From Priestia taiwanensis (GTDB lineage Bacteria; Bacillota; Bacilli; Bacillales; Bacillaceae_G), in contig NZ_BMFK01000001.1 of the NCBI RefSeq assembly GCF_014638355.1, positions 1,999,160 through 2,063,159 on the forward strand: a stretch of 64,000 nucleotides of DNA, read 5' to 3'. Position numbers and translations under genes: made by a program. The notes beneath the pieces are model-generated. The model had not been told where the DNA came from. It saw only the letters and a list, made by a program, of their open reading frames with translations, and ran no database searches. This document shows positions 25,132-34,384 of the stretch, piece by piece (the first letter of the stretch is position 1; the number at the start of each line of letters is the position of its first letter).

Positions 25132-25722
25132 TTAAATGAAACGCTTTTTCTCTAAGTACGCGACAATTTGATCGACACATTCATCAATTGTGTTCTCATG
25201 TGTATGCACCGTAATCTCTGGATTTTCTGGTGCTTCGTACGGAGAATTAATGCCCGTGAACTCTTTAATCTCTCCGTTTCTTGCTTTGCTATATAATCCT
25301 TTTGGATCACGCTTTTCACATTCTTCTACTGGACAATGAACGAACACTTCAATGAATTCATCTACTTCAAGAATGGAGCGAGCGCTATCTCTATCTTGTT
25401 GGAACGGTGAAATGAATGCTGTTAACACAATCGTCCCGCTATCAAGTAATAATTTCGCCACTTCCCCAATACGACGAATATTCTCCGTACGATCCTCATC
25501 AGAGAAACCTAAGTCTTTGTTCAAACCGAAGCGAACATTATCTCCGTCCAGAACATAACTTTGTTTTCCTTCGCTAAACAACCTTTCCGCTACACGATTC
25601 GCAATCGTTGATTTTCCAGATGCCGATAAACCCGTAAACCATAAAACAAAACTATGATGCCCATTACGCTTACGGCGATCTTCTTTTGAAATAGAGGCTG
25701 TATGCCACGTTAAATTACTCAT
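25132..25722 (-). CDS. cysC: Adenylylsulfate kinase
   Basis: This 196-residue APS kinase phosphorylates APS to PAPS with ATP. The P-loop is GLSASGKST (about 31-39), followed by [17 protein letters not shown] and the FISPFQQDR lid region. The start codon overlaps the sat stop by four bases (ATGA), indicating translational coupling. Confidence 0.96.
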   Translation of the reverse strand: MSNLTWHTASISKEDRRKRNGHHSFVLWFTGLSASGKSTIANRVAERLFSEGKQSYVLDGDNVRFGLNKDLGFSDEDRTENIRRIGEVAKLLLDSGTIVLTAFISPFQQDRDSARSILEVDEFIEVFVHCPVEECEKRDPKGLYSKARNGEIKEFTGINSPYEAPENPEITVHTHENTIDECVDQIVAYLEKKRFI

Positions 25723-26852
25723 TTCACTTCCTCCACCATACCTCTTATTAACACTTCAACTACTTCTTGTCGGCTAAATGTGCTCGGTGGTAGCTCACCG
25801 TTTCGCAATAGCTCACGCACTTTCGTACCAGATAAGATGACATGGCTCTCACTGTCATGTGGGCACGTCTTCGATGACGCCATCCCTTCACACTTCGTGC
25901 AGTAGAAACTATGCTCAAAGAATAATGGCTGTATGTCTAATTCTTCTGGCGTGAAGTTACTGAAAATTTTCTGTGCATCATACGTGCCGTAATAATTTCC
26001 TACTCCCGCATGATCACGACCAACGATAAAGTGTGTGCAACCATAATTTTTGCGAACAATCGCATGGAAAATCGCTTCACGTGGTCCTGCATAACGCATC
26101 GCTGCCGGGAATACAGCTAAGAAAACACGATCTTTTGGATAGTAGTTATCAAGCAACACACGATAACTATCCATCCTTACTTGTGCTGGAATATCGTCTG
26201 ACTTCGTCTCCCCAACGAGTGGATTTAGGAATAAGCCATCTACAACTTCAAGCGCTGCTTTTTGGATATATTCATGCGCGCGGTGTACAGGATTACGCGT
26301 TTGGAAACCGACAACACGTTTCCATCCTAATTTCTCAAATGTCGCACGTGTTTCACTTGGATCTAAATAATATTCTTCAAACGATGTCTTCTGTACACGT
26401 CTCACTTGAACAACAGAACCACCAACGTATACATTTGGACGAGTGAATAATTTATTTACACCAGGATGTTCACGGTCGTTCGTTTGATACACACGAATTG
26501 CTTCTATCTCTTTATCTGGCGTGTAAATGTCTTCAACTGTTAAGACACCGTATACGTTTCCATTTGAAACGAGCTTGACACGTGAACCAATTGTTAGTTG
26601 TGCTACTTTCTCTTCTGTAACAGGTAACGTAATTGGAATACTCCATACCGCTCCATTTGATAAACGCATCTTCTCTACGACAGATTCATAGTCTTCTTGT
26701 TTCAAGAAGCCCGTTAATGGACTATACGCACCGTTGCCGATTAACTCTAAATCACTTAACGCAATCGCATCTAGTTCGATTTCTACTTGAATTCCGTCTA
26801 GCGAAACCGTCTCATCTAATCTATTTACTAATACACCGCCATGTGGTTTCAT
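25719..26852 (-). CDS. sat: Sulfate adenylyltransferase (ATP sulfurylase)
   Basis: The 377-residue homo-oligomeric ATP sulfurylase makes APS from sulfate and ATP. The active-site motifs are [11 protein letters not shown] and GRDHAGVG. CxxC plus a downstream Cys/His pair (CTKCEG, CPHD) near the C-terminus could bind zinc. It has a GAGGGAGAGG SD. It is third in the operon and overlaps cysC by four bases. Confidence 0.96.
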   Translation of the reverse strand: MKPHGGVLVNRLDETVSLDGIQVEIELDAIALSDLELIGNGAYSPLTGFLKQEDYESVVEKMRLSNGAVWSIPITLPVTEEKVAQLTIGSRVKLVSNGNVYGVLTVEDIYTPDKEIEAIRVYQTNDREHPGVNKLFTRPNVYVGGSVVQVRRVQKTSFEEYYLDPSETRATFEKLGWKRVVGFQTRNPVHRAHEYIQKAALEVVDGLFLNPLVGETKSDDIPAQVRMDSYRVLLDNYYPKDRVFLAVFPAAMRYAGPREAIFHAIVRKNYGCTHFIVGRDHAGVGNYYGTYDAQKIFSNFTPEELDIQPLFFEHSFYCTKCEGMASSKTCPHDSESHVILSGTKVRELLRNGELPPSTFSRQEVVEVLIRGMVEEVK

Positions 26853-26906
26853 TGTACCTCTCCCTCATCCTTTACTATTCTTATGAATTTACTTGGTTTT
26901 ATAGTG

Positions 26907-27980
26907 TTAAATACCCCCGCCATTTTCATGTATGGAGCGCCTTTCTTGACGAATAGATTGCACTAAACTAATTAATCCAATCGTCGCTAAGAAGACAGCT
27001 ACGACAATTGCCACAGCGTAAAAATCTGATTGAATAAATACTTTAACTAAGACGTATGCGATAACCATTGATAGAAATGGTGCCGCGAACCATACTTTTA
27101 ACATTTGAACGACAATTCCTTTTTTCAAGACGGCAGCTCCGTTTTTCGCTGATCCAATCCCAATAATGGAAGACGTCGTAATTTGTGTAATCGGTAATGG
27201 TAATCCGTATAATGCACCCGTTATCACTAATGCCGCACTCGTCGTCGAAATCGCAATACCTTCTAGTAAAGTGAAACTAGTAATCTTCTTTCCGTTTGTT
27301 TCTAGTACTTTTCTTCCTAATAGAAATGCCCCTAATGCCACGAACAATCCACCATATAAAGCTGCATCTTGCATCCCTAATAGATTCGCACTCACTAGTG
27401 GTCCTATCGCATTCGCCACATTTTTCATTCCTGCTGAAAATGCTTCCGCACAAGCAGCGAGAATAACGAGAAATGTCAGTGGTTTCTTCCACTTCGCTTC
27501 GATGTGTGGTCGCCTCTTCGTGAAAGATAAGATTCCTTTTCCAGTTACATAACTAATACCAAATGCCACAACTGGGACGATGAACCAAAACATAATGATA
27601 AGTACTAATTGCTGAATATATAACATTTCAAACGCAATTCCGACACCTGCCACAGCACCAATCGTAATCTCACTCGTCGACAATGGTATACCTAACATAT
27701 TCGCAATAAATAAGGAAAGTGTCGCAGCAATTAACGTCACCACTACCACTTCTACTGTAAAAATCGTCTGCGGTGCAATACCTGAACTTATCGTCTTCGT
27801 TACTTTATCTCCGGCTACAACCGAGCCAATCACAATACAAATTCCACATAAAATCAAGGCGATGTTCTTATTCTTAATTGAACCGGATGCATACGCAACA
27901 CCCATCGCCGCAGCTCCACCACTTGCTCCAATGTTCATCGCAAAGAAGAAAGCAATGATGAAGGCCATTATAATTAACAT
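26907..27980 (-). CDS. cysP: Sulfate permease, PiT-type (CysP)
   Basis: The 357-residue protein has ten or more membrane segments and the PiT-family repeat seen as GAxxMGVAYASGSIKNK and GMKNVANAIGPL. In Bacillus this inorganic-phosphate-transporter relative carries sulfate, and its position between cysH and sat supports that substrate. It is 12 bp downstream of cysH. Confidence 0.92.
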   Translation of the reverse strand: MLIIMAFIIAFFFAMNIGASGGAAAMGVAYASGSIKNKNIALILCGICIVIGSVVAGDKVTKTISSGIAPQTIFTVEVVVVTLIAATLSLFIANMLGIPLSTSEITIGAVAGVGIAFEMLYIQQLVLIIMFWFIVPVVAFGISYVTGKGILSFTKRRPHIEAKWKKPLTFLVILAACAEAFSAGMKNVANAIGPLVSANLLGMQDAALYGGLFVALGAFLLGRKVLETNGKKITSFTLLEGIAISTTSAALVITGALYGLPLPITQITTSSIIGIGSAKNGAAVLKKGIVVQMLKVWFAAPFLSMVIAYVLVKVFIQSDFYAVAIVVAVFLATIGLISLVQSIRQERRSIHENGGGI

Positions 27981-27992
27981 AATTGTTCTCCT

Positions 27993-28700
27993 CTAATCGC
28001 GGTGCAATCCGCACTCGGTCTTATCCATCCCTGACCAACGTCCCGCACGATGATCATTTGGATCAGTTGTTGGTAATGTACACATCTCACAACCGATGCT
28101 CGGATAATTTTGATCATGAAGCACGTTATACGCTAAATCATACTTTCGGACATATTCCCAAATCTCATCCCACGTCCAATGTACAAGCGGACATACTTTA
28201 AGAGATTCAAATCGGTAATCACGGTTCACATATTTCGTATACTTCCGTGTTGGTGACTGGTCCTTTCGTAACCCTGAAATCCAGGCTGTCTTGCCACTTA
28301 ACGTTTCTTGCAGTGGAATGACCTTTCTCATTTCACAACATCGTCCAGGCTTATGCTTCCACAACTCATCACCGTATTGCTCTTTTTGCTCTTCTACCGT
28401 TAATGCAGGCTTCTTCATTTCAATTCTCAAACTTGGATATCGTGTTCGTACTTTTTCAATGACGTCATACGTTTCCTTGAAATGTAACCCGGTATCTAAA
28501 AAGACGATTCTCGCTGAATCATTCACTTGTGCAATTAAATCAATTAACACAATACCTTCAATTCCAAAACTACACGCATACACAATATCTTCTTTATACG
28601 TGTCATATGCCCACTTCAACACGTCTAATGCGCCCTTTGTTTCGTTCTCCTCTTCAAACTTAGGTACATCTGCTTCCACCCAGTTGTTATACGTTAAAAT
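27993..28700 (-). CDS. cysH: Phosphoadenylylsulfate/adenylylsulfate reductase, apparent ATT start
   Basis: CysH reduces PAPS or APS to sulfite using thioredoxin. The 235-residue protein has [16 protein letters not shown] and the C-terminal ECGLH with the catalytic Cys. The extra CC and CxxC cysteines suggest a 4Fe-4S APS-reducing type. The GGAGGGG SD sits six bases before ATT TTA ACG TAT (ILTYNNW), where B. subtilis CysH begins MLTYDNW, so initiation at ATT (28698-28700) looks likely. A TTG at 28718 lies upstream of the SD and is a poor alternative. It is the first gene of an eight-gene operon. Confidence 0.9.
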   Translation of the reverse strand: MLTYNNWVEADVPKFEEENETKGALDVLKWAYDTYKEDIVYACSFGIEGIVLIDLIAQVNDSARIVFLDTGLHFKETYDVIEKVRTRYPSLRIEMKKPALTVEEQKEQYGDELWKHKPGRCCEMRKVIPLQETLSGKTAWISGLRKDQSPTRKYTKYVNRDYRFESLKVCPLVHWTWDEIWEYVRKYDLAYNVLHDQNYPSIGCEMCTLPTTDPNDHRAGRWSGMDKTECGLHRD

Positions 28701-28741
28701 CGTTCTCCCCTCCAACAATTCTCATTAAGTGAATAATCTTC

Positions 28742-28769
28742 ATTTTACCACATTTTTCTGACATTTCAA
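28742..28769 (-). promoter_or_regulatory. Promoter of the sulfate assimilation operon
   Basis: Minus strand TTGAAA (28764-28769), 16 bp, TAAAAT (28742-28747), about 40 bp before the cysH start. No S-box or T-box leader fits in the short 5' UTR. Confidence 0.6.
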
Positions 28770-29036
28770 TCCTACTTTTCATATCGGAATTTAAAATAGC
28801 GCGTTTTTTCAAAAAATGTGCATGAATCACAGGAAAACCAAAGAGGATTTCGGCTAGCAATAACGTATTTTATGTAGAAAAAGAGGGTGAAAAATAAACA
28901 AGACAATCGAACGCTATATTCCCTTTTTATTAAAGAAAAAATACATATGCCACAAGCAAAAGGAAAATCGAAAGTTCTCGCCCTTATTCTTATGATTTAT
29001 AATTTGGGAACGGTGGGGAAATAGTAGGCAAACACA
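28770..29036. other. Non-coding gap between the cysH operon and the next gene
   Basis: It is AT-rich. A 45-codon frame (28887-29024) begins with a GTG fused directly to GAGG and ends in IYNLGTVGK; the spacing makes translation doubtful and I recognise nothing in it. No riboswitch signature was seen. Confidence 0.4.
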
Positions 29037-29064
29037 TTGACTGAATGTCGGTATCTTCTATACA
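29037..29064 (+). promoter_or_regulatory. Promoter of the membrane-anchored hypothetical
   Basis: TTGACT (29037-29042), 16 bp, TATACA (29059-29064). Confidence 0.55.
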
Positions 29065-29100
29065 ACAGAAGCGTATTAATACTAAAAAGGAGGGATTCTG

Positions 29101-29529
29101 TTGAAGAAGTTTAAAACAGCCATCATTATTTTCTTTTTACCTGTTTGTGTACTCATTCTTTTTATCGCTACTACATACGACCGGGCATTTACATATGTTC
29201 AAGCCCACTTCAATAAGACAGAGAATTTCGTCACGAAAGTTGTTACGGTAAAGGATATGTCTGTTATTTTAAGTGAACAAACCGAGTTAGGAAATACTCT
29301 CCAAAAAGAAGACCACACATACTGGATGGGAGACGAGGTATTGTCCGGCATATCTAGTATCATTCCTCACCACCTCTTTCTCACACTCGATCATCCTGAA
29401 TACGAAAAACTCGAAATCACGTTTCCAACTACCACTTATCAACTAAACGGTGAAATCATTGAATTCCTTTCTGGTGAAGGAACAATTACAAAAACGTATT
29501 CAAAAGGAGAATGGAAAGAGTATAAATAA
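29101..29529 (+). CDS. Membrane-anchored or secreted hypothetical protein
   Basis: The protein has 142 residues with an N-terminal hydrophobic segment (about 6-24), then a soluble domain of beta type containing YWMGDEVLSGISSIIPHH and LEITFPTTTYQLNG. The start is TTG at 29101, six bases after AAGGAGGG. I do not recognise the family. The signal segment has no clear cleavage site, so the protein may stay anchored. It is followed after 180 bp by another exported protein. Confidence 0.65.
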   Translation: MKKFKTAIIIFFLPVCVLILFIATTYDRAFTYVQAHFNKTENFVTKVVTVKDMSVILSEQTELGNTLQKEDHTYWMGDEVLSGISSIIPHHLFLTLDHPEYEKLEITFPTTTYQLNGEIIEFLSGEGTITKTYSKGEWKEYK

Positions 29530-29710
29530 GGATAAAATCAGCTGGATTTCCAAAGAAAAAAGCAACATAAATAAAAGAAGGACACTCTTTCTTTTCCCTA
29601 TATACATACTAATCACTCTAATTGTGCATTTGTACAAACTTACAAAACTATATTTATTTACCATTTTTGACATGTTAGTATATAGTCAAAATAAGAAAGG
29701 GTGATTTTTC

Positions 29711-30388
29711 ATGACATTATTTCCGAGTATTAAGAGAGGTTTAGTATTTTTTACCACTATATTTGCACTATTGGTCTTTGGGTTATTCTCAACCAGTAAA
29801 GCACATGCAAGTAACGATGTATCAGGTTTGGGATTGTTAGACATAAATAAAGGACAAGTTAAAGTGACTGTAACAAACGATGAAACTGGGGAAACGACTG
29901 TTTTACATCCAAAAATAGTACAAGATAGTATAAAATTTCGTTCTCTTCAATCTAGCAACGACTCATTAGACGTAGGATATGAAGTGTTCGTCCCTCTTAC
30001 AAATTCAAACTCTTCTGGTATCACACCTGCGACAGATGATGGTGGCGTAAAAACTTCAGGTGGTGTAACTGCTAGATTAAATGTTAACTATGATGTTAGT
30101 GCAAATAATGAACAAGTTAGATTGAATAGAGTATATGGCAGCTGGACTCCAAGCTCTAGTCTCTATTCTGTGACAAATAGAAAAGTTGATGCACATTCTG
30201 GATCTATACATGGGAAGAAAATCTCTAAAGCTCCGACATCAAACACTTTCTCTTATACTACTGGATGGGGATATAACTATAGAGCATTTGGAGATTTTAT
30301 TCCAAGAGCATGGAGCAGCGCTACGGTTAAAGTATCTGGTATGACGGCAACACATACAATTAAAGTAGAATTCACATATTCTGGTTAA
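29711..30388 (+). CDS. Secreted hypothetical protein
   Basis: The protein has 225 residues. The signal peptide (MTLFPSIKRGLVFFTTIFAL... to SKAHAS) is probably cleaved after AHA near residue 33. The mature domain is Ser/Thr/Asn-rich and beta-type, without cysteines. It ends THTIKVEFTYSG. No enzymatic motif is seen. Upstream, TTTTGAC and GTCAAAA form an inverted repeat around 29665-29692 that includes the likely -35. It could be a surface or antimicrobial-type secreted protein; I cannot assign a role. Confidence 0.7.
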   Translation: MTLFPSIKRGLVFFTTIFALLVFGLFSTSKAHASNDVSGLGLLDINKGQVKVTVTNDETGETTVLHPKIVQDSIKFRSLQSSNDSLDVGYEVFVPLTNSNSSGITPATDDGGVKTSGGVTARLNVNYDVSANNEQVRLNRVYGSWTPSSSLYSVTNRKVDAHSGSIHGKKISKAPTSNTFSYTTGWGYNYRAFGDFIPRAWSSATVKVSGMTATHTIKVEFTYSG

Positions 30389-30397
30389 TCCGTACAA

Positions 30398-30430
30398 AGA
30401 GGTCCTATCCATGTAGATAGGACCTCTTCT
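30398..30430 (+). terminator. Terminator of the secreted protein gene
   Basis: AGAGGTCCTATC-catgta-GATAGGACCTCT then TCT. Confidence 0.85.
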
Positions 30431-30561
30431 ATTGAAATCGAAAAAAACTGCTCACCCCAATGTCTTACTCCCTCCTACTACTAATAGGGGATTTAAACCA
30501 TATAGGTTTACCTTAAAATAGAAATATACAAAGCTTTTACCAATATGAAGGAGGAATCTAT

Positions 30562-30951
30562 ATGAAAAGTTGGGTTCAATTTCGATTCGCAAGACCTACC
30601 GATAAGTTTGAAGAAGTGATACATTTTTATGAAGAAGGACTTGGTTTAAAGCGCATAGAGGAATTTCAAAATCATGAAGGATACGACGGCGTCATGTTTG
30701 GATTACCTGAAGCAGAATATCATTTAGAATTCACACGACATGTAGATGGAAGTCCATGCCCTGCTCCTACGAAAGATAACTTACTTGTTTTCTATATTCC
30801 TGATAAAAATGAAATTGACAAAATAGCTACTAGATTAGCCACACTAGGATACGATGAAGTCGAACCAGAGAATCCATATTGGAAGGAAAAAGGAACGACA
30901 ATCGAAGATCCTGATGGTTGGAGAATTGTACTAATGAATGCAGAGAGCTAA
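30562..30951 (+). CDS. VOC family protein (YycE-like)
   Basis: The 129-residue protein is one glyoxalase-fold unit: FARPTDKFEEVIHFYEEGLGL at the start, YHLEFTRH in the middle, IEDPDGWRIVLMN at the end. It keeps the His/Glu positions typical of metal-binding VOC proteins. The SD is AAGGAGG. It resembles B. subtilis YycE. The substrate is unknown. Confidence 0.8.
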   Translation: MKSWVQFRFARPTDKFEEVIHFYEEGLGLKRIEEFQNHEGYDGVMFGLPEAEYHLEFTRHVDGSPCPAPTKDNLLVFYIPDKNEIDKIATRLATLGYDEVEPENPYWKEKGTTIEDPDGWRIVLMNAES

Positions 30952-30985
30952 GATGACACTCATTTCCATTAAATATGTAAAACAT

Positions 30986-31015
30986 AAAAAGGACTCTTAC
31001 TAACGAGTCCTTTTA
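30986..31015. terminator. Terminator between VOC and deaminase genes
   Basis: AAAAAGGACTC-ttactaac-GAGTCCTTTT, usable on both strands. Confidence 0.85.
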
Positions 31016-31432
31016 TACATTTTCCCATTTCTCATGAAACTCCTTGTATGCCCTACTCCAATGATACGGCTGTACTTCCGCTAATGTCTTAAATGTCAGT
31101 GGTTGTCCGAGTGAAGTAATAGCTACTTTTACTTTTGGGCCCCAATAAAATAATCGTTCCTGGCATATTCCACACGGCGTCAACACTTTGAACTCTGATT
31201 TCTCATCATCACGTACAACACAGATAGAATGCGTCACATTCTGATTTAATTTATGCGCTTCTAAAATCGCTCCTGTCTCCATACATAAATTCGTTCCATC
31301 ATTAATGACCTCCGGCGCTACACTCGTTAAGATTGTACCATCTTCCAATCTTACTGCAGCAGCACCACCCCATCCTTCTTGGTAGCGCTTCTCAATTAAC
31401 TCTATCACTACTTCATATAGTTGCTCCTCCAT
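31013..31432 (-). CDS. Cytidine deaminase-like protein
   Basis: The 139-residue protein contains the zinc deaminase motifs CxE (NLCMETGAI) and PCGxCxE-type (TPCGICQERL), giving three Cys ligands as in small tetrameric cytidine deaminases and blasticidin-S deaminase relatives. The N-terminal GWGGAAAV region also fits the latter. I chose ATG 31432 (MEEQLYEVV); the ORF extends upstream to 31510 without an SD. The substrate could be cytidine or a nucleoside antibiotic. Confidence 0.82.
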   Translation of the reverse strand: MEEQLYEVVIELIEKRYQEGWGGAAAVRLEDGTILTSVAPEVINDGTNLCMETGAILEAHKLNQNVTHSICVVRDDEKSEFKVLTPCGICQERLFYWGPKVKVAITSLGQPLTFKTLAEVQPYHWSRAYKEFHEKWENV

Positions 31433-31598
31433 ATCCAAACCACATCCCCTTTCCCTTATATACAGTTTACTGTCATACCTTAAATAAACCACAATGTAGA
31501 GCACATTCAAAATAGAAAGATTTGTTTAGCATAGGATAATAAGGTTTGCAGATACATCAAATTAAAACCACCTTAATCTATTAAAAATATAGAGGAGT

Positions 31599-31634
31599 AA
31601 AAAAGCAGTGTGAGCAACCTCGCCCACACTTCTT
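31599..31634 (-). terminator. Terminator of the PAP2 gene
   Basis: On the minus strand GTGTGGGC-gaggtt-GCTCACAC then TGCTTTTTT. Confidence 0.65.
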
Positions 31635-31677
31635 TCCTTCTATCTCCTATATAAAGGGATAATATTTTTCATTTTTA

Positions 31678-32268
31678 TCAATCAGTCGACTTACCCTTCA
31701 CAGGTAACACGCGTTTCTCTACTTTTTCATACGTTACTAGTAGTCTCTTCACAAAAGAAATTCGTGGTACAAACACATATGCAAGATAAGCAGAAACAAT
31801 TCCGAACAATGCTCCTACTACAATATCAACTGGATAATGTACCCCTACTAAAATACGTGAAATAGCTACACAGGACGCAAACACAAGCCACCACGCATTC
31901 CGACGAACGAGCCAGAATGACACACACATTGATACAAATAAAATTGTATGGTCACTTGGGAATGAGTTATTTATTTCTTTATCTATCAGTTTATTCACAC
32001 CTTCTAACACATGGAATGGTTGGTAGTGAAAATGAAATTGACCAGCGATTTTGGCCATCCCTTCTGCCAAGATGAATGCAACACCACCTTGAATAACCAT
32101 CATTCGATTTTTCTCTGTTCGTGTGAACCAATATATAAGTGTCGCCAAGATTAAGAAATACAATGTATACTCAGCGAAAAAAATCGACACTGGATTTATA
32201 GCTGGATAATGTATCCCTATATCATTGATCCAATGAAAGAGTTCAATATTTACTTCTGATAACGACAT
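31678..32268 (-). CDS. bcrC: Undecaprenyl-diphosphatase, BcrC-like PAP2 protein
   Basis: The 196-residue membrane phosphatase has PAP2 motifs: KIAGQFHFHYQP, SFPSDHTIL and SRILVGVHYPVDI. Bacillus BcrC dephosphorylates undecaprenyl pyrophosphate outside the membrane and confers bacitracin tolerance. Its neighbour is a BceB-type permease, also linked to lipid II cycle antibiotics. Each appears to have its own transcription signals. Assignment as BcrC rather than another PAP2 rests on motif style and context. Confidence 0.82.
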   Translation of the reverse strand: MSLSEVNIELFHWINDIGIHYPAINPVSIFFAEYTLYFLILATLIYWFTRTEKNRMMVIQGGVAFILAEGMAKIAGQFHFHYQPFHVLEGVNKLIDKEINNSFPSDHTILFVSMCVSFWLVRRNAWWLVFASCVAISRILVGVHYPVDIVVGALFGIVSAYLAYVFVPRISFVKRLLVTYEKVEKRVLPVKGKSTD

Positions 32269-32314
32269 AGGTTAACCTCCTCTTTCTTAAAATACTAACA
32301 ATACATGACCACCC

Positions 32315-34195
32315 CTAATTTCGCAACCCCTCTTCTACATGACGAAGATAGCTTTTTCGTACAAAGAAGAAGTATACACATTGAAACAAAACGAAGCTAC
32401 CTAATACAATAATCCGCTCTTTCCATAAATTATACCCGAATATATTTTGCATAGATGTAAGAGCTACATAGCCATGAAGCGTCGCAATGATAATGGGTAC
32501 AAAGAACAACAGTGCTAGCCGTGTCGTAATAACACGTGATAATTCCTCTTGTATTAACCCCATCTTCTTTAATCTGTCAAATTGACGACGATCATCTTCT
32601 ACGTCAGCGTACAACCTAAAGTATAAGAAACTTCCAGCTGCAACAAAGAACACAACACCAATGAAGAGACCGACAAACAAGATGACACCCCCACCTTGCT
32701 TCGCAGTTGCCATCACGTATTCTCGTGCTTCAAACGTGTATTTCTCCTGTTCTTGTTCTCCAATCGCCTTCGTTAATGTTTCTCCTATTGCTTGCAAATC
32801 CTCTTCTCTTGCAATTTCATAAATGGTAACATTCGTACGACGTTCTTTCGATACATGCTCATATGCTTCATCAGAAACAACCATCTCACTTGCTGGCGAT
32901 AAGCTTACTATTTTAGAGCTAGCTTTCGTATCTTGAATCGCAAATGTTTCGTTCGCAAGTGTTCGTTCTGTTTGCTTATTTGCAAGCCATAGATGAGTAG
33001 GTTCCATAAAGAACACTGCTTCATTTCCTGTTACAGATACTTTCTCTTCCCCCGCCCAATCAGCAAACTTCTCATACGTAGAAACTGGAATAACAGCTGT
33101 TGCTCTTCCGTTTTCATCTTGTTCTGTCGCGTATGTAATAGTGAACTTTTCATAAGGTAGTCTTTCCTCACCTAACATTCGCTCGATGAGCGCTTGATGT
33201 TCTGCCTCCTTCTCATTTTGGACACTCGATGCGTATTTAAAATCAAATGGATAACTTGCGTCTAACTGCTTATAACTACCTGAGATGAGGCCGACAAGTG
33301 TACCAATTGCCGAGAAAGCAACGGTTGAAATAATCGCCACAAAGAAAAACATCCTTGCATTATCTTTCATTCGATAAGCTAAATCAGACAACGAAATCAA
33401 GGTCGTTCCCTTCCAGAAGAATGTCTGCTTTTGCTTTAACTTCGTAATGATATATACACTAAGCTGTGTAAATAACAAATATGTACCAATACATACGATA
33501 ATTGTTACTGGAATCATTGCTGCTATGACGAACGCTCCTTTCACAAGAAGTGCAACAACGTAGCCGACAAAGAGACAGAACGCCGCTAACCAAGCTTTCC
33601 ACGTAGATGCTTTCGGTTCTGGCTTTGGCTTTCTCGTTCCTTTTAACAACTCAAGAAGATTACTATTCTTAATAGCTATGACCTTATAAATAGAAATGAT
33701 AAAGAACAAGATGAAGAACGAGAGAAACGTTGTCCATATTGCCGTTATTGGCACATAAAAAGCAAGGGGTTCATCCATGCTAATAACATGTGAGCCAAAT
33801 AGCAATAATAACCACGATACAGTAATACCTACGGCAATTCCCCCGATACTCGCCAATGTACCAATCATCATATTCTCTAAGAAAACTAACTTCCGTAACT
33901 GTGTATGACTTGCTCCGACCATTGTCAAAATCCCAAATTCCTTCTTCCTTGCTTTCAAGAACGCTCCCATTGAATAAAGAATAAAGAAGAATGAAAATAC
34001 ATAAATAATAGATTGAGCAAAGCGCATTCCAATTGTGACATACTCACCAATTTCACTTTGTGCGAAGGCTGGATGAAATGCGAAGAATGAATAGACGAAA
34101 TATACCATCATAACGAATGCACTACTGACGAAATACGCCGCATATTTTCGTTTGCTGCTACGTATATTTGTCCATGCTAATTGAGAAAAAGTCAT
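32315..34195 (-). CDS. BceB-type ABC transporter permease without its ATPase
   Basis: The 626-residue protein has ten predicted membrane segments in BceB order (1+3, a large extracellular domain of about 200 residues at roughly 305-500, then the rest), with FtsX-like segments. BceAB transporters detect and remove bacitracin and other lipid II binders and signal to a BceRS two-component system. The ATPase gene bceA normally lies immediately upstream in the same operon; it is absent here, as are bceRS. A BceR-like box lies about 75 bp upstream. ATG 34195 has AGAAGGGAG upstream. Confidence 0.85.
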   Translation of the reverse strand: MTFSQLAWTNIRSSKRKYAAYFVSSAFVMMVYFVYSFFAFHPAFAQSEIGEYVTIGMRFAQSIIYVFSFFFILYSMGAFLKARKKEFGILTMVGASHTQLRKLVFLENMMIGTLASIGGIAVGITVSWLLLLFGSHVISMDEPLAFYVPITAIWTTFLSFFILFFIISIYKVIAIKNSNLLELLKGTRKPKPEPKASTWKAWLAAFCLFVGYVVALLVKGAFVIAAMIPVTIIVCIGTYLLFTQLSVYIITKLKQKQTFFWKGTTLISLSDLAYRMKDNARMFFFVAIISTVAFSAIGTLVGLISGSYKQLDASYPFDFKYASSVQNEKEAEHQALIERMLGEERLPYEKFTITYATEQDENGRATAVIPVSTYEKFADWAGEEKVSVTGNEAVFFMEPTHLWLANKQTERTLANETFAIQDTKASSKIVSLSPASEMVVSDEAYEHVSKERRTNVTIYEIAREEDLQAIGETLTKAIGEQEQEKYTFEAREYVMATAKQGGGVILFVGLFIGVVFFVAAGSFLYFRLYADVEDDRRQFDRLKKMGLIQEELSRVITTRLALLFFVPIIIATLHGYVALTSMQNIFGYNLWKERIIVLGSFVLFQCVYFFFVRKSYLRHVEEGLRN

Positions 34196-34270
34196 GTATA
34201 CCTACTCCCTTCTTCTCTTTACTTTACATAGCACGCATTGTATCAACCATAGAACTCTCTTACACGTTTC

Positions 34271-34284
34271 TTACATTTTTGTCA
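34271..34284 (-). promoter_or_regulatory. BceR-like operator before the BceB permease
   Basis: On the minus strand TGACA-AAAA-TGTAA matches the TNACA-N4-TGTAA consensus reported for BceR-type response regulators. A TACAAT -10-like element lies downstream at about 34240. This implies control by a BceRS-type system encoded elsewhere. Confidence 0.55.
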
Positions 34285-34336
34285 TTTAAACAACTAATTG
34301 GGACCTATACACTTCTAAGTACCAACAAGAAACATC

Positions 34337-34375
34337 AAAAAAGCCCCAATGACTTTTATAAGAGTCATTGGGGCA
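34337..34375 (-). terminator. Terminator of the nitroreductase operon
   Basis: GCCCCAATGACT...AGTCATTGGGGC with TTTTTT on the minus strand. Confidence 0.9.
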
Positions 34376-34384
34376 CCTTATTTC

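Noticed and set aside
28887-29024. 45-codon frame upstream of the gene at 29101
   Set aside because: Its GTG touches the GAGG with no spacing and no family is recognised.
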